A program made the translations under genes and the position numbers. DNA of 64,000 bases from CAZKBP01 sp964551015 (lineage in GTDB: Bacteria > Bacteroidota > Bacteroidia > Cytophagales > Microscillaceae): assembly GCA_964551015.1 (NCBI GenBank), contig CAZKBP010000004.1, forward strand, positions 209,967-273,966, written 5' to 3'. The first letter of the stretch is position 1, and every line of letters starts with the position of its first letter. Under the pieces are notes generated by a model. That model had not been told where the DNA came from, searched no databases, and saw only the letters and a list, made by a program, of their open reading frames with translations. Shown here piece by piece: positions 53,915 through 62,737 of the stretch.

Positions 53915-54598
53915 ATGTTACCCTCTTTAAAGTATTGGTTTTTATGTGTTTTTCTTGGCCTTAGCTCCTTCATACAAGCGCAGGTAGCAGGTGAGCAGGA
54001 GACCCTGAGCCCTAAGGAATATCGCCAGAAAAAACGTGCGCTGAAAGATTCCGCCCGTGTGTATTATTGGAATCTTGAAAAACTAGACGCACTTTTGAAT
54101 GCCCGAGATGAATTTCAAGAAGAAAATGACTCACTCAAACAAGCTTATCAAGATTTGCTCGCTGAGATTAGTCGCTTACAAGATTTAGAAGACGAGGCAC
54201 AAAGACTGGAAAGAGAAAATCAGCAACTCAAGCGGGATCTGGCTCAAAAGAAACAAAGTCCGCCCGTTTCTCCACCTCCACCGCAGCCCAAACCCGAACC
54301 CACACGCAAGCGTGGTGAACTTCCCACGAAGGGCATTTATTTTACGGTACAGGTCGGTGCTTATACTTATGACAATTACCAATTTATTGCTCGCAAAGCA
54401 GCGGGGGAAGAAGTGATTACCGAAAAATCTGGTGGCCTTAACAAATATCTAATTGGCCTCTTCAAAGACTATGACCAAGCGGCTCGCTTGAAAAACAAAT
54501 TGTTGAACATCGGTATGCCCGAAGCCTGGGTGGTTGCTTACCGAGATGGGATAAGAGTACCTGCGAATTCGGTTCGGAATCTTACCGGTAGAAACTAA
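53915..54598 (+). CDS. Secreted SPOR-domain protein with coiled coil
   Basis: A 227-residue protein with a signal peptide ending near AQ (residue 23), a coiled coil at about residues 50-110, a Pro-rich spacer (PPVSPPPPQPKPEP near 119), and a C-terminal SPOR domain (YFTVQVGAYTYDNYQ near 146 and LIGLFKDYDQAARLK near 180). SPOR domains bind denuded glycan strands of peptidoglycan at the division site. A TATACTTG element near 53888 may be its promoter. Confidence 0.85.
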   Translation: MLPSLKYWFLCVFLGLSSFIQAQVAGEQETLSPKEYRQKKRALKDSARVYYWNLEKLDALLNARDEFQEENDSLKQAYQDLLAEISRLQDLEDEAQRLERENQQLKRDLAQKKQSPPVSPPPPQPKPEPTRKRGELPTKGIYFTVQVGAYTYDNYQFIARKAAGEEVITEKSGGLNKYLIGLFKDYDQAARLKNKLLNIGMPEAWVVAYRDGIRVPANSVRNLTGRN

Positions 54599-54618
54599 CC
54601 TTAGCTTCTTTCTTTCCT

Positions 54619-55062
54619 CTAATTTAGAGCTTCCAAAACTACTTCTTTGTCAGCAAAAGTCAATAGCAGCTTTCGTTTGCTGGCTTCGCTAATCTTTAGT
54701 GATTCCTTGCGTCCTGATTCGTAGGTCAGCGTAAGGATGGCTTGCTGAGCGTCTAGCTGCCAGGTGCCCGTTTGTAGTTGACGCTCATTCAGATGGAGTT
54801 CGAAGCGATGATCTGGCTTAAATTCAAATGAGTTTTGATTAGCTTGAGCTTGAATCTGGCGAAAAATTTTTGCTCTCTTTTCTCGATCTAGCTGTTCATA
54901 AAGCTCTTGGTGCGTGTCGTGAAGATGTTCTACGTGCTTATTCATTACTACTTCAATACGCCATTTTTTGATAAGCATTTGATCGTTCAACTGCTGTGCG
55001 TGGATATTTTGTAAAAGAAATAGAAGACTCGCAAGGATGGTTAAATAGATGGATTTGCTCAT
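54619..55062 (-). CDS. Small secreted lipocalin-like protein, hypothetical
   Basis: A 147-residue protein with a signal peptide (LTILASLLFLLQNIHAQ). The order of strands (KWRIEVVM, FEFKPDHRFELHLNERQL, TGTWQLDAQQAILTLTYESG, KRKLLLTF) resembles the eight-stranded lipocalin-like domains common in Bacteroidota. Ligand and role unknown. It faces the SPOR gene tail to tail. Confidence 0.65.
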   Translation of the reverse strand: MSKSIYLTILASLLFLLQNIHAQQLNDQMLIKKWRIEVVMNKHVEHLHDTHQELYEQLDREKRAKIFRQIQAQANQNSFEFKPDHRFELHLNERQLQTGTWQLDAQQAILTLTYESGRKESLKISEASKRKLLLTFADKEVVLEALN

Positions 55063-55273
55063 ATCAAAGTACCTTCAAATAAGATTAGGTTTATATACTA
55101 AGATAACCAAAAAAATCAATTTGTAGCAGGAAAAAATACTCGTAAATGTTTGCCAGAATCAACACTTGCAAACATCCGCCGCTCGTTTTGAACAAGCTCC
55201 CTCTCCCCAGATGCCTCACGGAGACAAACGTAACCATCCGATGAAAAGGGAACTGCACCTAGCTATGAAGCAA

Positions 55274-57259
55274 TTAATTCTCGACCTTTAACACCTTTAC
55301 CGCCAAGGTCTTGCTCAGCCAATCGTCGGGCTTTTTGAGTGTGTCTAGCTTCAGCGAATCTCGAAGCTGTGGATCGTGCAAACTGGGCTGAGTGAAATAA
55401 TAAGGTTTTAACTCCACGGTACTCACCAGTAATTTAAAATGATCTACCACGAGAGACTTGTCTTTGGGATTGAGACCATATCCATCTACGAGTACAATTT
55501 CGTCAGATTTTTTGGGTACGAGCTCGTTAAAATAAACCTCAATCCCGTAATCTGGCGAGAAGTAGAGCAGGGTAAAATATAAGTCTTTGCTACTTTTATT
55601 CTGCCCCTTAATTTGATAAAGAACTACCCATGCTAAATGCGTTTCTTGAAAAAAACGCCCCTTTTGGCAAGGAATTTCATAATTGAGCAAGGAATGGCTC
55701 TCGGTCTGCTCTTCGTCCGGCTCAGTGATCATTTTTTGAATTTTATCCTGAGCCTCGAGCACGAGGGAGAAATCAAGATAAGCTAATCGCGTCTGAGGAT
55801 TTTGGTTGGACAGCAATCTACGCCATCTGACCATCTGCTCTAATTTTCCTAGGATTTGCTCCAGCTTAAAAGGTTTTTCGGATGGATGCTGATATTTTTC
55901 TTCGCCTTGCTCATAGAGCCGATAGGAATTTTGCTCTAAGTAGACGCCGTATTTTGCGCCTTCTTGCGTGTGGCTCCAAGTCAGATAGGGAGATTTTAAT
56001 GATTGGCAGGCCGCTACATTTTCAGGACTTCCTTCTAGGTAAACAAGTTCTTGGGGAGTGGGGAGGCTGATGAGGGCTGCCCAGTAATTTTTCTTGGTAT
56101 CGAGTAGCGATTCGGCAGATTCTGGGTCGATTTGGGTTTCACTCACACCCACAGAAGTGCCGTGGGCATACGTGAGGGCTTCCTCACTTTCTGGATGGTC
56201 ATAGATGGCAAATTTGAGGGAATGCCCCACCTCGGAGCTCAGGCCAGTGGTGGCTCCTAGCTCCACTTTCCAAGCTGATTTTGTGAATTTGCATAGAAAA
56301 CGTTTGGGACGAGTAGACGGACTTTTCCCTTCCAAAAAAATCGTATTCGTATCAAAAAAGCCCTGCGTCTCGAACTGAGGATTCTGTGGGAAAGAGGAGC
56401 CTTGGAAAGATTCTTTGTGAATCGCCTGATGCACCATCGAGAATAATTCACCATAAACCAGAGGCTCATTTTCTTCTAAAGTTTTTAATAAGTAAAAACT
56501 AAAAGCTCCTCCGTATTGATTATTTCTTTTTACTTCGTGGGCACTTTGATCTTTCTGACAGGCTGACAATAAGATATGTTTGCCTCTGGGGATCGTCACC
56601 TCATGGCCCGCCTCTAGCATTTTTTGATAGTAGCCATCCAGATAAGTCCGCTCTAAGGCTTCTTCCATTTCTTTGCCTTTTGCGTTGCGATTACGCACCT
56701 CGCGCACGCGTATTGGAGCTTCAGGATCAACTTTATCTTTTCTCTGGGTCGCCAAGCGGGTGGCCGACCCAGAGTGACAACAGTCTAGAATCACCACCAC
56801 GTGTGCTTGCTTTTGCGACAATTCATGGATTAAGATTGCTAATTCTTTGTCGGCCAGATCTTCTCCCATGTATTGATCTGTTTCGGGATCAACGGCTCGG
56901 CTATCGTGGCAGATGAGCGTTTCTTCCAGAGCATATTTTTGGGCAGCGACATATTTTTGAAAAACTTTGGAAGCCGCTTGCTGAGAACCGTGCCCACTGA
57001 AATAAAACAAAGTGGTGGTGTTTTCATCCGCTTGGTCTCTCAGATGAGTTCGGAAAGCCTGAATAATACCGTTTCGGGTGGCTTCTTCATCCTTGAGCAT
57101 CAAAATCTCAGGTTGCAGATGGCTGTATTTTCGCTCAATCAAATCTGAGAAAGCCAAAATATCATTTTTACAACCTTGTAGGTTAGAAACCTGGTGGCTA
57201 TGCGGGTGATACTGGTCAACAGCGACCAAAAGTGCTCGTAGTTTGTGTGTGTCTGGCAT
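55274..57259 (-). CDS. Caspase-family peptidase (metacaspase-like)
   Basis: A 661-residue protein. The N-terminal caspase fold spans about residues 5-280, with catalytic His90 in YFSGHGSQ and Cys161 in LDCCHSG; both are present, so it should be active. Residues 281-661 are a non-recognised C-terminal region of beta-type sequence without membrane spans. It is the third gene (82 bases) behind a histidine kinase and response regulator on the minus strand, suggesting a regulated protease. Bacterial caspases are known in defence and development, but here no effector substrate is visible. Confidence 0.87.
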   Translation of the reverse strand: MPDTHKLRALLVAVDQYHPHSHQVSNLQGCKNDILAFSDLIERKYSHLQPEILMLKDEEATRNGIIQAFRTHLRDQADENTTTLFYFSGHGSQQAASKVFQKYVAAQKYALEETLICHDSRAVDPETDQYMGEDLADKELAILIHELSQKQAHVVVILDCCHSGSATRLATQRKDKVDPEAPIRVREVRNRNAKGKEMEEALERTYLDGYYQKMLEAGHEVTIPRGKHILLSACQKDQSAHEVKRNNQYGGAFSFYLLKTLEENEPLVYGELFSMVHQAIHKESFQGSSFPQNPQFETQGFFDTNTIFLEGKSPSTRPKRFLCKFTKSAWKVELGATTGLSSEVGHSLKFAIYDHPESEEALTYAHGTSVGVSETQIDPESAESLLDTKKNYWAALISLPTPQELVYLEGSPENVAACQSLKSPYLTWSHTQEGAKYGVYLEQNSYRLYEQGEEKYQHPSEKPFKLEQILGKLEQMVRWRRLLSNQNPQTRLAYLDFSLVLEAQDKIQKMITEPDEEQTESHSLLNYEIPCQKGRFFQETHLAWVVLYQIKGQNKSSKDLYFTLLYFSPDYGIEVYFNELVPKKSDEIVLVDGYGLNPKDKSLVVDHFKLLVSTVELKPYYFTQPSLHDPQLRDSLKLDTLKKPDDWLSKTLAVKVLKVEN

Positions 57260-57341
57260 GGGAGAATATGTGATTTATCATAAGAAGAATGAGATTTGGC
57301 ATTTACGAGAGTTTTATTGACAAAGGCTTTGCTCCGCTTTT

Positions 57342-57998
57342 TTACGGGAATTTCTTAGTGTATCCTTTTGCTACCGCGTAACGCACTAACCCACGTGTAC
57401 CTTCTACTCCCAGCTTGTCAATGAGATTATTCCGATGCGTGATCACCGTAGATTCTTTGATTTTAAGTTCCTGAGCGATTTGAGGGCCGTTGAGTCCATC
57501 ACCTACGAGCGTTAATACCTCAGTTTCGCGGCGGGTGAGTTTGGCTTTGGGCGCTCTGGGATTCAAGTGGCTTTCTACCAGTGTTTTAGTAGCTTCTTTG
57601 CCCAGATAGCGCTGGCCTTGGCTAACCGTGCGAATGGCTTCTACTAATACATCTCGGCCATTATTCTTTAAGATATAACCCGAAGCACCGGCCTGTAGGA
57701 TCCGAGTGATAAATCCTTCTTGATTGTAACTGGTGAGTACCAAAATTTTCACGTCAGGATAGTGTTCTTGTAGTTTGCAGGTTGTTTCTACGCCATTCAA
57801 ATGGGGCATCTCGATATCGAGTACGGCTACATCTACGCCGTCGCGATGGCAGCGAAGATAATCTAGCACTTGCCGACCGTCGGTAGCAATACTTACAATT
57901 TCAATATCTTCTTCTTCTTTGAGAACGGAAATAAGCCCATCTAAGAACATCAAATGATCGTCAGCGACAATGACGCGGATGGTGTTGGTAGTGTCCAT
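57342..57998 (-). CDS. NarL/FixJ-type response regulator
   Basis: A 218-residue two-domain regulator. The receiver domain has the phospho-acceptor Asp in VAVLDIEMPH (about residue 57), the DD of VIVADDHLMFLDG near 10, and a Lys in LKNNGRDVL near 110. The C-terminal LuxR-type HTH is LTRRETEVLTLVGDGLNGPQ onward (about 152-210). It is 41 bases downstream of its histidine kinase partner and 82 bases before the caspase gene. Confidence 0.95.
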   Translation of the reverse strand: MDTTNTIRVIVADDHLMFLDGLISVLKEEEDIEIVSIATDGRQVLDYLRCHRDGVDVAVLDIEMPHLNGVETTCKLQEHYPDVKILVLTSYNQEGFITRILQAGASGYILKNNGRDVLVEAIRTVSQGQRYLGKEATKTLVESHLNPRAPKAKLTRRETEVLTLVGDGLNGPQIAQELKIKESTVITHRNNLIDKLGVEGTRGLVRYAVAKGYTKKFP

Positions 57999-58039
57999 AG
58001 GAAATGAATGTTGATGAAGGTTTTACAATAATTTAAAAA

Positions 58040-60181
58040 TTATAATGGAATATTAATGATAATCGAAGCACCATGACCGGGTTGAGAATCAATCTGTAAA
58101 TTGCCATCTAAATTACGTAAGCGAGATTCAATATTTTTCAAACCCATTCCTTGACCGTTGGCTAGCGTGTCTAGGTCAAAGCCTCGGCCGTCGTCTTCTA
58201 CGGTAAGGTTGAGCACATCTTGCTTCCAGAATAATTGAATATCAATATTTTTAGCCTGAGCGTGTTTGAGGATATTGCTGATCAATTCTTGTAAAATGCG
58301 GTAGACCGTGATTTCCAGAGCAGCGTCTAAACGGCGATTCTCAAAGCCCACATCAATGAGGCGAATATCCAGCGCCTTTGTGCTTTCTATGGCAGTTTTG
58401 AGGTCTTCAAGTGCAGGAATGAGGCCAAAATTACGCAGAACCCCCGAGATCACATCGTGGGCAACCTTGCGCACCTCTTGGCAGGCTTCGTCTAGGAGTT
58501 GATTGGTTTTTTCGTATTGCTGGAAATTTTGTGCTTTGATGGTGCTAATTTGCTCTTCCAGAGATTGAAAATTTAGCTTGACCACCGAGAGCATTCCCCC
58601 TAGGCGGTCGTGTAGATCTTGGGCGATGCGGTTGCGTTCTTTTTCTTGGCCTTCCAGCATGGCTCCCATGGATTTGAGTTCTTGATCCACGAGCAAATCC
58701 TCGATTTCCTGTTCTTTAGCTTTTAGATGTTTCTCTTGCAAGAGCACCTTTTGTCGCCCTCGGTACACAGCTACTAAGCTCGCCAAGAGACCAATAATTA
58801 ACACGGCTCCGATACCTAGTCCGTAGATAATCATATCTTGGAGCTGGTTTTCTGCATCTAGCTTTTCTACCTCAGCTTGTTGGGCTGTTTGCTCTTTTTC
58901 TAGGATGATTCTTTGGGCGCGTTCCTCCTCGTAGGCATCTTTGAGGTACATGGCCTCTCGGTAGCCTGTTTCTAGGCTATCGTTGAGTTCATTGAATTCT
59001 TGCTCGTAGGTATAGGAGGTTTCGTAGTCGCCTAGGGCAGCGTGCACGGAAGAAAGTTTGTCTAAAAGATCGCGTACGAGATAAGGCTTCCGGATCTGGC
59101 GAGCGATTTTGAGCCCTCGCCGATAGGCTTGAATGGCCTTGGTGTAATCTTTATTATACCGGGCCAGTAATCCTAGATTGCGATGTACGGAGACTTGGGT
59201 ACTTAAATCACTGGTTTCTTTGGCTACCTGCAAGCTCTGCTGGAAATAATCTCGGGCTTCTTTGTCTTTTTTGAGGAAAATATGAATTCTGCCTAGATCG
59301 AGATAAGTGGTCGCCAGGATTTTCTTGGTACCTAACTCTTTTTGGAGGGTCAAACTGGTATCTAAGTGACGAAGTGCCATTTCATAATCTTTCAGGCTTG
59401 AGTGAGTAGCCCCTAAATTATGATGAACTTCTGCTACGCCTAACTTACATGAGCTTTCCTCAAACAAAAGAAGAGCCTTCTTGTAAACATCAATTGCGTT
59501 GGAATAATCATGAGCATCATCGTGTAAATTACCTAGATTCAATAATAATTTTGCCTCATTGGAAGGATGAGGATGCTTTTCATAGATCTTTAATGCTTTC
59601 AAATAATTGGCTAGAGCCTTGTGCTGATTTCCAATTTTTGCATAGCAATCACCTAAGTTCATACTACTCAAAGCTTCTGTGGCAGGAAGATTCAAGTTGT
59701 GAAAAATCAAGATGGCTTCTTCAAATAAAGGAATAGCTTTCAAAGGAGAACCCATATTTTTGTAAACAATCCCTAATTGATTTTCGGCTCTGGCTATTCC
59801 ATATTGATGATCTAATTTTTCTTCAATGGGGAGAGCTTTCTTGTAATAATCTAAAGCGGAGGTATAATTTCTTTGATTAATATAGACAACCCCAGCACGG
59901 TGGTAAGCAGTAGCAAGACCGGGAAGGAAGTGAATTTTCTGAGCTATCTCAAGTGCTTGATGCGCATATCCTAGCCCCTTTTCAAAATGGCTCGAGCTAT
60001 ACTCCCAGGCCAATTCGTTTAGCAAATGTACTTTTTGAGTATCAACGGGATAAGCTTGTAGTTGGTGCTGGAGGCTATCGATGACTCTCATATTTTGCCC
60101 CTGAGCAAATGGGCTAAATGCTGCATTCAAGATAATCAATAGAGAAGTAAGGATGCGTTTATTTTCTGAGCAGAGTGTCAT
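58040..60181 (-). CDS. TPR-sensor histidine kinase
   Basis: A 713-residue kinase from the ATG at 60181, chosen because it gives a signal peptide (LTSLLIILNAAFSPFAQG); the ATG at 60220 would add 13 residues. TPR repeats (ALDYYKKALPIEEKLDHQYG-type units) fill about residues 40-410, a transmembrane helix follows near 450 (GLGIGAVLIIGLLASLVAVY), then a HisKA_3 domain with the phospho-His in RIAQDLHDRLGGML and an HATPase_c domain with EDDGRGFD and GQGMGLKN. It senses an unknown periplasmic ligand through its TPR array and phosphorylates the regulator downstream. Confidence 0.93.
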   Translation of the reverse strand: MTLCSENKRILTSLLIILNAAFSPFAQGQNMRVIDSLQHQLQAYPVDTQKVHLLNELAWEYSSSHFEKGLGYAHQALEIAQKIHFLPGLATAYHRAGVVYINQRNYTSALDYYKKALPIEEKLDHQYGIARAENQLGIVYKNMGSPLKAIPLFEEAILIFHNLNLPATEALSSMNLGDCYAKIGNQHKALANYLKALKIYEKHPHPSNEAKLLLNLGNLHDDAHDYSNAIDVYKKALLLFEESSCKLGVAEVHHNLGATHSSLKDYEMALRHLDTSLTLQKELGTKKILATTYLDLGRIHIFLKKDKEARDYFQQSLQVAKETSDLSTQVSVHRNLGLLARYNKDYTKAIQAYRRGLKIARQIRKPYLVRDLLDKLSSVHAALGDYETSYTYEQEFNELNDSLETGYREAMYLKDAYEEERAQRIILEKEQTAQQAEVEKLDAENQLQDMIIYGLGIGAVLIIGLLASLVAVYRGRQKVLLQEKHLKAKEQEIEDLLVDQELKSMGAMLEGQEKERNRIAQDLHDRLGGMLSVVKLNFQSLEEQISTIKAQNFQQYEKTNQLLDEACQEVRKVAHDVISGVLRNFGLIPALEDLKTAIESTKALDIRLIDVGFENRRLDAALEITVYRILQELISNILKHAQAKNIDIQLFWKQDVLNLTVEDDGRGFDLDTLANGQGMGLKNIESRLRNLDGNLQIDSQPGHGASIIINIPL

Positions 60182-60244
60182 ATTTGAAGTTCTTGATTGA
60201 ATACTAAAAGGGAGACACATTGAATTTTGATAGAAGACCTAATA

Positions 60245-60271
60245 ACTCCTCTCCTTGAAAAGAAGAGGAGT
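60245..60271 (-). terminator. Hairpin between the small acidic gene and the kinase gene
   Basis: ACTCCTCT (60245-60252) pairs with AGAGGAGT (60264-60271). On the minus strand the tail is TTATTAGG, only weakly T-rich, so read-through into the kinase gene is possible. Confidence 0.5.
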
Positions 60272-60307
60272 CTTAAAGCAGGAATAAAAGCCATCTAATA
60301 CACCTGG

Positions 60308-60529
60308 CTAGAAGCTAGTGTTTTTCTTATCCCTAGACTTATCCCGCTGGCCTCCGGACTTTACATGCCCATCTGAGCTTGTATTTCCCCCACCTTCCCC
60401 GTCATCTTCTCGCTTCTCATCATCGTCAGTGGCGCGGGATTCTCCACTCAGGGTGATTTTTTGTTCCTCTTCTTGAGCGAGGTTCTTTTCTTCTTCGGTT
60501 GTTTTTGCTCCTTTTGACATAGTCATCAT
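60308..60529 (-). CDS. Small hydrophilic disordered protein, hypothetical
   Basis: A 73-residue protein made of Glu, Asp, Lys, Ser and Gly with no hydrophobic core (for example EEEKNLAQEEEQKITLSGE and DDGEGGGNTSSDGHVKSGGQ). No family is recognised. Several starts are possible (ATG at 60529, 60526 and 60520). It lies upstream of the kinase gene and divergent from the sigma factor genes. It may be a real small gene, but coding evidence is thin. Confidence 0.45.
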   Translation of the reverse strand: MMTMSKGAKTTEEEKNLAQEEEQKITLSGESRATDDDEKREDDGEGGGNTSSDGHVKSGGQRDKSRDKKNTSF

Positions 60530-61057
60530 AGTTTAATGTGATTGATTTAACGATATTCAAAGTTCTGGATATTTTCCATAGGATTTTCCCCCTGTATATA
60601 GGAAGGCTGCACTCCCCAAAAATGGGGAAGGATTTCTCTGGCCTTAGGGCTAGGCAGAAAAAATAGGATTTATTTACTTGAAATATGCAGGGATGGTGCG
60701 AGCGTGTAGTTTTTTTTGCAAGTAACACAATTTTGAGACTTATGCAAGAGAAACTTTAGTTTTCTGCTGAGCGTGTTCACGAAGCCTTAGGAGAGAAATC
60801 AGACTCAAAATTACTTAGTTTTTACTAGGGGTTTCCCCGATAAACGCCGAGCAAAGTCGTCTTTACAGCGAGTGTACCAAGTGTTAAGTACGAGTCTCTC
60901 CCCTTTTTTAGTAGGAAACTTACCTCTCCCCATTTTTGGGGAGAAGCCCTTCCCCATAATTAGACAGCACTGTTGCTCCCAAAACTACGGTTACGTAAGG
61001 AATTCCAGACTTGTACCTTTGAGTCATCTACTTTCAACATAAACTAGAACCATCAAG
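60530..61057. other. 528-base divergent gap with mirrored G/C hairpins
   Basis: Two short palindromes are exact reverse complements of each other in their core: CCCCAAAAATGGGG (60614-60627) and CCCCATTTTTGGGG (60928-60941). GGGGTTTCCCC lies between them at 60828-60838. They lie between the divergent small acidic gene and the first sigma gene, 117 bases upstream of the sigma ATG at the nearer end. TACCTTTG at 61014-61021 is a -7 promoter element for the sigma gene. Otherwise the gap has no gene. Confidence 0.6.
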
Positions 61058-61597
61058 ATGACAACTCAACCTACAATCTACGACCTTGAGGTACTTTACT
61101 CGGATCAAGATTACAAAAACATGCTGATCGCTAAGGCTTACAGTTATTGTAAAGACGCTGAGATCGCCAAAGACATGGTACAAGATACCTTCGTGAAGGT
61201 GTGCAGTAAAATTCGTACCGTGAAAACCGCGAAAGCTTTGCGCAGCTTCACGTACCAGACCTTGGTCAATACCGCTAAGGATTGGATAAAAGCCAATCGG
61301 GTGCGTAGAGATTATCACTATTATGTTACCAATAGTTCGAGATCAGAAGAAGACAACAGTTCGGTACAAATGTTCGAGATAGAGCAAGTATTTGAGCATA
61401 TTGATCGCTTGGAGCTTTTTAATAACTTGGAAAAGCAGATCTTCCAGCTCTGGAAAAAGGCTTACCGCAATCGTGAAATCGCCGAAGTACTAGAGGAGGT
61501 GCCTAATGCACTTACCGTAGCGCGTGCCAAGGAGAATATGATTCACAAGCCACGCCGCTACCGAAAAGTGCTTTACCCTAACAAATTTTCTAATTAG
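61058..61597 (+). CDS. ECF-like RNA polymerase sigma factor, first of two
   Basis: A 179-residue sigma-70-type factor without region 3. Region 2 is in AKAYSYCKDAEIAKDMVQDTFVKVCSKI (about residues 28-55) with the usual aromatic and Asp-Asp-like contacts, and region 4 in LEKQIFQLWKKAYRNREIAEVLEE (about 125-150). It diverges from standard ECF groups, mainly in region 4, where the HTH helices are short. A -7 promoter element lies upstream. Its target genes are unknown. Confidence 0.8.
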   Translation: MTTQPTIYDLEVLYSDQDYKNMLIAKAYSYCKDAEIAKDMVQDTFVKVCSKIRTVKTAKALRSFTYQTLVNTAKDWIKANRVRRDYHYYVTNSSRSEEDNSSVQMFEIEQVFEHIDRLELFNNLEKQIFQLWKKAYRNREIAEVLEEVPNALTVARAKENMIHKPRRYRKVLYPNKFSN

Positions 61598-61652
61598 GTC
61601 AGGGTTCAAGCAATACACTTATACCATCTTCCACTTCAACACGTAAGCTATC

Positions 61653-62258
61653 ATGAGCAATGAACAAACCCTAGAAGCACTCCCTCCCGAAGGCGCAGAA
61701 CGAGAAAGGATCATTTATCAAATCTATCAAGATCATCTTTCCATGGTAGATCGCTTGAATCGCAGACATGGCATTCTCAATAGAGAAGAAGTCTTAGAAG
61801 CCTACAACGACGGCCTGGTAGATTTGATCCAAAGAATTAAGCAGTCGCAATTTCATCTGAAAAAGAAAATGGCTGCTTATTTCTGGGGAATCGTGAATAA
61901 TAAATGCATAGAACGCATCAATCACAAACGAACCCAGCGCCAAACCTTTCTGGACAAGCTACTTTGTCTGGAAGACCGCTACCACGGGCAATTCATCTGT
62001 GTGCCTTCCTTTTTGGAAGAATTCTTGGAAAAGGAAAGAGAGGAAAGGCTTATCCAATTGATGCACGAACAGGTCAAAGCCTTGCCCCCACGCCAACAGT
62101 CCATCCTGAAAGATGTATATTTTCATAACTACAGCATGGATCAGATTGCCGAAAAATACCAATTAAAAAATAGAGCCACCGCCAAATCCGTTAAATACAA
62201 CTGCCTCCAAAAGCTGAAGCGAAACATCTACCAAGAACTGATGAGAAGAGGCTACTAA
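61653..62258 (+). CDS. ECF-like RNA polymerase sigma factor, second of two
   Basis: A 201-residue sigma-like protein, 56 bases after the first and probably in the same operon. The region 2-like part has YQDHLSMVDRLNRRHGI and KKMAAYFWGIVNNKCIERINHKR (about 68-90); region 4 is LPPRQQSILKDVYFHNYSMDQIAEKYQ (about 148-174). It is of the unusual ECF-like kind found in Bacteroidota rather than an SigW/SigE type. Two sigma genes together before a large modular protein suggests dedicated regulation of that protein. Confidence 0.8.
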   Translation: MSNEQTLEALPPEGAERERIIYQIYQDHLSMVDRLNRRHGILNREEVLEAYNDGLVDLIQRIKQSQFHLKKKMAAYFWGIVNNKCIERINHKRTQRQTFLDKLLCLEDRYHGQFICVPSFLEEFLEKEREERLIQLMHEQVKALPPRQQSILKDVYFHNYSMDQIAEKYQLKNRATAKSVKYNCLQKLKRNIYQELMRRGY

Positions 62259-62737
62259 AAATAGGGTGGCTCAATAACAAGGAGTAGTCTGTTTTGACTT
62301 ATTCCAAAGAAGATTTTGCGTTCAAAAAGTATTAATCGGGCAGATTTTTCACTTTAAAAAGATTTTAAAATAATTTTTCCAGAAAAAGCATTGACCTTTT
62401 CATAGCTCACCCAACTTATACCAGTGAAGAGCTTCTATCTATGACACCAGAAGAAATAGCTCTCTTAATTCACCTCAGAAGCTTTGTTCATTATAAATTA
62501 TTGATTGCTATTAAGGAGATGGTTCTTGGTACAGTATTGAAATCCTTGGGCTAGCTTCTACTGAGCATAAGGTTTGGCTTTATGGTGGCCTTTCTAAACA
62601 TTTCGTCTGCGTGTATTCAGATAGAGATTTGTCTTGGACGATTCCTGGTGTCTCTCTCAAAAATTTCTCAGATCAATCACGTCAAAACTCTGGACTTTTA
62701 GAAAATAAATTATTCAAATTATTCAACAATATAAGTT
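62259..62737. other. 479-base gap between the sigma genes and the modular protein
   Basis: No convincing gene. It is A/T-rich with only a 37-codon frame beginning with ATG at 62441 and ending in TAG at 62554. A good control region for the modular gene is expected here but no standard promoter consensus was found. Confidence 0.45.

Noticed and set aside
60426..60728. A 100-codon minus-strand frame upstream of the small acidic gene
   Set aside because: It overlaps the better supported acidic frame in another register, and its residues look like random translation of A/T-rich DNA.
62441..62554. A 37-codon frame after the sigma genes
   Set aside because: Too short and without a recognisable motif or neighbour support.
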